A stretch of 64,000 bases of DNA from CAMDPA01 sp965223035 (GTDB taxonomy: Bacteria > Pseudomonadota > Alphaproteobacteria > Rhizobiales > Hyphomicrobiaceae). The position numbers and the translations under genes were made by a program. Below, in pieces: positions 61,654 to 64,000 of this stretch (position 1 is the first letter of the stretch; each line of letters starts with the position of its first letter). The notes below the pieces were generated by a model, which made no database searches, was not told where the DNA came from, and saw only the letters and a list, made by a program, of their open reading frames with translations. Location of the stretch: NCBI GenBank assembly GCA_965223035.1, contig OZ244980.1, positions 4,030,001-4,094,000 of the forward strand, read 5' to 3'.

Positions 61654-62076
61654 GCACGATGGCGCGGGGCGCCCGGGTGGCCAAGCGACCGCTCGGCCGC
61701 CGTAGGCGACCTAGCACGCGTGCCTTCGGGCAACAAGTTCGTGCAGCGCGGTAACATGCCACCGGACCCTGGCCGACCAAGGTGCACGCCCACGCCACGC
61801 GTGCCGACGCGGGTCCGAAGGCGGCCTTGTTGGGCGAGGTTGATTGTTTCGGACCGGTCCGGCACAGGACTGATCGTTGATCGGTGCATCATTCCCCGTC
61901 GTTCAGAAATGAACAGGCAAGGATGCTGCCGCCATGCTGAACGCGCCACACCGCGCGCATCGCCCCTTCGACGGCACGGCAGCTGGTTGTGCAGCTGGTT
62001 GTTCGGCGTGGCGCCCCGTTGCAGGATGTCTGTGATGCGGTAGTGGGGCAGCGCGTTCAACCGCAGGGAGCCACGC
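61654..62076. other. Intergenic stretch between the minisatellite and the TAXI gene
   Basis: About 420 bp, GC-rich. A 12-bp word GCAGCTGGTTGT occurs twice in tandem near 61979-62004. A possible ribosome site, CAGGGAG, precedes the TAXI start. Frames that continue from the minisatellite cross part of it but look non-coding. No protein-like frame was found. Confidence 0.35.
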
Positions 62077-62970
62077 ATGCGCATTGGCACAGCTGAGCCG
62101 CGGAGCACGTTCTGGAGCCAAGGTCAGGCACTGGCCGGAGTGCTATCAGCTCAAGCGGAGCTACCGCCGCTCGAAGTGCTGACCAGCCAAAGCGCCAGCA
62201 TCGACAATGCCAACCGCCTGCAAGCCGGTGAGATCGAGCTAGGGCTGATGGCCTCCAACTGGATAGGGCGAGCCAAAAGCGGCCAGCCGCCGTTCCAGCA
62301 AGCCGTTGATCTGCGCATGGTCGCACCGATGAACGTCGGGCCCTTGTTCTTCATCGCCCGCGCCGATTGTGGTCTGCACGCGTTCGATGATCTGCTTGGC
62401 AAGCGCGTCTGCCTTGGCGCCGCCAACAGTGGCATGGTTCAGCATGCTCACACGATTTTTTCGGTCCTCGGACAGTCGATCGACGACATTGACCCCGTCT
62501 ACATGAGTTTTCCTGACGGTGCTGAAGCCTTGAAATCCGGCGTGATCGATGCCCAATTTCAGTGCCCGATCCCTAACGAGGTGATGTCGGACTTGGATGC
62601 AGCCATTCCATTGACAGTGCTGTCCTATCGGCCCGAGCAGCTCGATACTGTGCTTGCCAAGGTCGCGTTCTATCGCCGCGTCAAAATGCCCAAGGGCGCG
62701 CTGCGCGCGCTCGCCAGCGCTTGTGAACAGCCAGGCGTGGTCAACGTGCTGGTCTGCCACGCCAGAGCCGAGGCAGGCCTCATCGAAGCGATAGCGCGTG
62801 CGATCTTGTCCGGCGCCGACGATCTCGCCGCGCGAAATCCCCTGTTTCAAGGCCTCAAGCAGTTGTTTGAGCCGCTACGCAGCCAAGGTGTCGGCGCGTT
62901 AGAGTTTGACGGTGTCGCGCTGCATCCCGGCGCGGCAACGGCCTATCGCGCGGCTGGGCTGCTTGGGTAG
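62077..62970 (+). CDS. TAXI-family TRAP-type solute-binding protein without a signal peptide
   Basis: A 297-residue protein of the TAXI/NMT1-like periplasmic-binding fold. MRIGTAEPRSTFWSQGQALAG matches the start of mature TAXI proteins, and DDLLGKRVCLGAANSGMVQHA and FPDGAEALKSGVIDAQFQC are typical of the hinge and ligand region. An in-frame stop at 62041-62043 excludes an N-terminal extension in this frame, and no signal sequence is seen. No TRAP membrane subunits are adjacent. It may be a cytoplasmic ligand sensor or a decayed gene. The last codons lie within a 19-bp tandem repeat. Confidence 0.8.
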   Translation: MRIGTAEPRSTFWSQGQALAGVLSAQAELPPLEVLTSQSASIDNANRLQAGEIELGLMASNWIGRAKSGQPPFQQAVDLRMVAPMNVGPLFFIARADCGLHAFDDLLGKRVCLGAANSGMVQHAHTIFSVLGQSIDDIDPVYMSFPDGAEALKSGVIDAQFQCPIPNEVMSDLDAAIPLTVLSYRPEQLDTVLAKVAFYRRVKMPKGALRALASACEQPGVVNVLVCHARAEAGLIEAIARAILSGADDLAARNPLFQGLKQLFEPLRSQGVGALEFDGVALHPGAATAYRAAGLLG

Positions 62971-63029
62971 AACTGGGCTGCTTGGGTCGATCTGGGCTGC
63001 TTGGGTCGATCTGGGCTGCTTGGGTCGAT
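62954..63029. repeat. 19-bp tandem repeat, four units
   Basis: CTGGGCTGCTTGGGTAGAA (62954-62972) is followed by three identical units CTGGGCTGCTTGGGTCGAT (62973-63029). The first unit holds the TAG stop of the TAXI gene; the others have TCG there. This suggests the 3' end of the gene was copied outward. Confidence 0.92.
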
Positions 63030-63125
63030 CATGTCCGCATAAGGCGGAATCGCTGTGCCGGCCCACCCACATCCAACCTCCCAATAACATCGTGCCATTG
63101 GGTGGCCGGACGAGAGTGCGTTTCG
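63026..63125 (+). repeat. Dispersed repeat family B, copy 8
   Basis: GATCATGTCCGCATAAGGCGGAATCGCTGTGCCGGCCCACCCA, then ATCGTGCCATTGGGTGGCCGG and AGAGTGCG. It directly adjoins family A copy 7. Confidence 0.88.
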
Positions 63126-63245
63126 TCTAGAGCAACCCGCCTTTAATCGGAATCGGAACGATCCCGATTAAAGGCAAAAAGTTGCTCACCACTTTAAGAG
63201 CGATCATCGCGCCTTAAATCGGAACCGGCTTTGCGGTTGGGATCG
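63126..63245 (+). repeat. Dispersed repeat family A, copy 7
   Basis: TCTAGAGCAACCCGCC opens hairpin 1 (CCTTTAATCGGAATC.. CCCGATTAAAGG), then GTTGCTCACCACTTTAAGAGCGATCATCGCG. The first arm and loop of hairpin 2 (CCTTAAATCGGAACCGGCTTTGCGGTT) follow, broken off where the second arm should continue. It is 10 bp from the stop of the SGNH hydrolase gene. Confidence 0.88.
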
Positions 63246-63255
63246 GGTGGGCCGA

Positions 63256-64000
63256 TCAGCGCGCGACCGGCGGCAATCTTCCGGATCGCCGCAGCTCCTT
63301 GACGATGCGGGCAGCGATCTTGGCATGACCGCTCGCGCGTATGTGATCATCAAGATGGAAGAAATCGGACATCCGCAAGGTGCCGACAAGATCCAGAACG
63401 ATCACCTCGCTCATCCCAACTCTAGCGAGTTCCCGGCGCAGCGCAGGTGGGACATTGACGCGGACCTTCCGCGGAAACACATCGAACACGATGACGATCT
63501 TGTCCTTTAGGGTCGGCGCAAAGTGCGCCATCACCCTGGCGAAGGCGCGCGCGTTCTGGTCCACGACCCGCTGAGGTGTCGACGCGCTAAGGCGCGGCGG
63601 CAACCCTAGCCAGCGCCAGGACGTGGCCAAACCGGCCATCGCCGCCCGGGCCACCGATTGCACGACCTGGGTCCCTAACCCTCGCTGCCGGTAGGCTATC
63701 AGCCGTTCGTTATAGGCTTTGGCGCGGGCCGCTGCACCGGCCCAAAACGCCTCGGGCGAGCTGAGGAAAGCAGCGTTCTCAGCCCAATCGTTCAGCGTGT
63801 ACTGGACGACAACGACGTCGGCGTCCGCAGCAAAGCGCTGAAAGGCGAACAGCTCGCGCGCAGTCCCGTAAGATGACATCGCCAGATCACGGACCTGGAA
63901 ACGAGGATCGGTGGCAAGGATGCTGGCCAACTTCTCGTCCTGTTCGACCCCCCAGCCCATGGCGTAGGAGTCGCCTAACACGGCGACGCGTACCGAGCCT
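63256..64000 (-). CDS. SGNH/GDSL-type hydrolase, partial
   Basis: The frame is open to the right edge, so the N-terminus is missing. The visible 248 residues start near VRVAVLGDSYAMGWGV, with the block I nucleophile serine of SGNH hydrolases. YTLNDWAENA gives the block III-like Asn, and FHLDDHIRASGHAKIA near the end supplies the catalytic Asp and His. Such proteins are esterases or acetyl-/acyl-transfer partners, often for cell-surface polymers. Upstream residues could include a membrane anchor. Confidence 0.8.
   Translation of the reverse strand, partial: GSVRVAVLGDSYAMGWGVEQDEKLASILATDPRFQVRDLAMSSYGTARELFAFQRFAADADVVVVQYTLNDWAENAAFLSSPEAFWAGAAARAKAYNERLIAYRQRGLGTQVVQSVARAAMAGLATSWRWLGLPPRLSASTPQRVVDQNARAFARVMAHFAPTLKDKIVIVFDVFPRKVRVNVPPALRRELARVGMSEVIVLDLVGTLRMSDFFHLDDHIRASGHAKIAARIVKELRRSGRLPPVAR

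Noticed and set aside
61451..62043. Overlapping plus-strand frames with a repeated MARFHGPVSW peptide
   Set aside because: They arise because a stop-free 13-bp tandem repeat is open in all three frames. Successive starts are exactly 13 bp apart and there is no ribosome site, so this is not evidence of a repeat protein.
6569..63245. Insertion sequences or transposons carrying the repeats
   Set aside because: No transposase-like frame, terminal inverted repeats of an IS, or clear target duplications were found. If mobile, the repeats must be non-autonomous.

Overview
The window is GC-rich chromosomal DNA and is gene-dense on both strands. It most probably comes from an alphaproteobacterium, perhaps Rhodospirillales-like and free-living or uncultured. 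The inference rests on the block glyA-nrdR-ribD-ribE-ribH-nusB-thiL, an RpoE/ChrR sigma/anti-sigma pair next to a photolyase and lipid-modifying genes, and a large complement of aromatic and organic-acid catabolic genes. I saw no rRNA, tRNA, phage, transposase or CRISPR array.

Layout. 1-6.1 kb: catabolic genes (edge fragment of a molybdenum hydroxylase, a two-subunit Rieske dioxygenase, a D-tartrate-dehydratase-like enzyme, a VOC protein, an acyl-CoA synthetase). 6.2-9.5 kb: poorly characterised proteins (small membrane protein, zinc-ribbon membrane protein, exported protein, J-domain protein). 9.5-17.3 kb: propionate-type CoA-transferase, FtsH protease, class III CoA-transferase and a regulator-like protein. 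18-23 kb: exported sulfatase, eight-haem cytochrome with TPRs, monohaem cytochrome c. 23.3-25.6 kb: NfeD-slipin pair. 25.9-29.4 kb: a sulfide/persulfide detoxification locus made of a two-cysteine Crp/Fnr regulator, a DUF2892 protein, a split YeeE/YedE transporter and a persulfide dioxygenase. 29.7-38.7 kb: an RpoE-ChrR photo-oxidative stress regulon (flavoprotein, DUF1365, CFA-type methyltransferase, DUF3833, SDR, sigma factor and anti-sigma, photolyase, DUF2177, DUF2878), with three matching predicted promoters. 38.8-41.5 kb: SDR plus a second Rieske dioxygenase. 42-54.6 kb: an aromatic-acid locus with a nine-gene minus-strand operon (LigJ-like hydratase, four ABC importer genes, LigB-type dioxygenase, substrate-binding protein, PobA, RraA/LigK-like aldolase), an IclR regulator and a UbiD decarboxylase. 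54.9-61.3 kb: thiamine, riboflavin, nusB, nrdR and glyA housekeeping genes. 62-64 kb: TAXI-type binding protein and an edge fragment of an SGNH hydrolase.

The least explained signal is repetitive. Two unrelated families of dispersed intergenic repeats occur across the window: family A, hairpins built on CCTTTAATCGGAA..TTCCGATTAAAGG, about seven copies; and family B, a roughly 115-bp element starting near TCCGCCTNAGGCGGA, about eight copies. At four loci an A and a B copy lie side by side. Separately, 21 perfect 13-bp units stand directly upstream of glyA and are open in all three forward frames.

Functions are assigned from motifs and remembered family features; no database search was run. 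Start codons were chosen from Shine-Dalgarno-like sequences and family N-termini.
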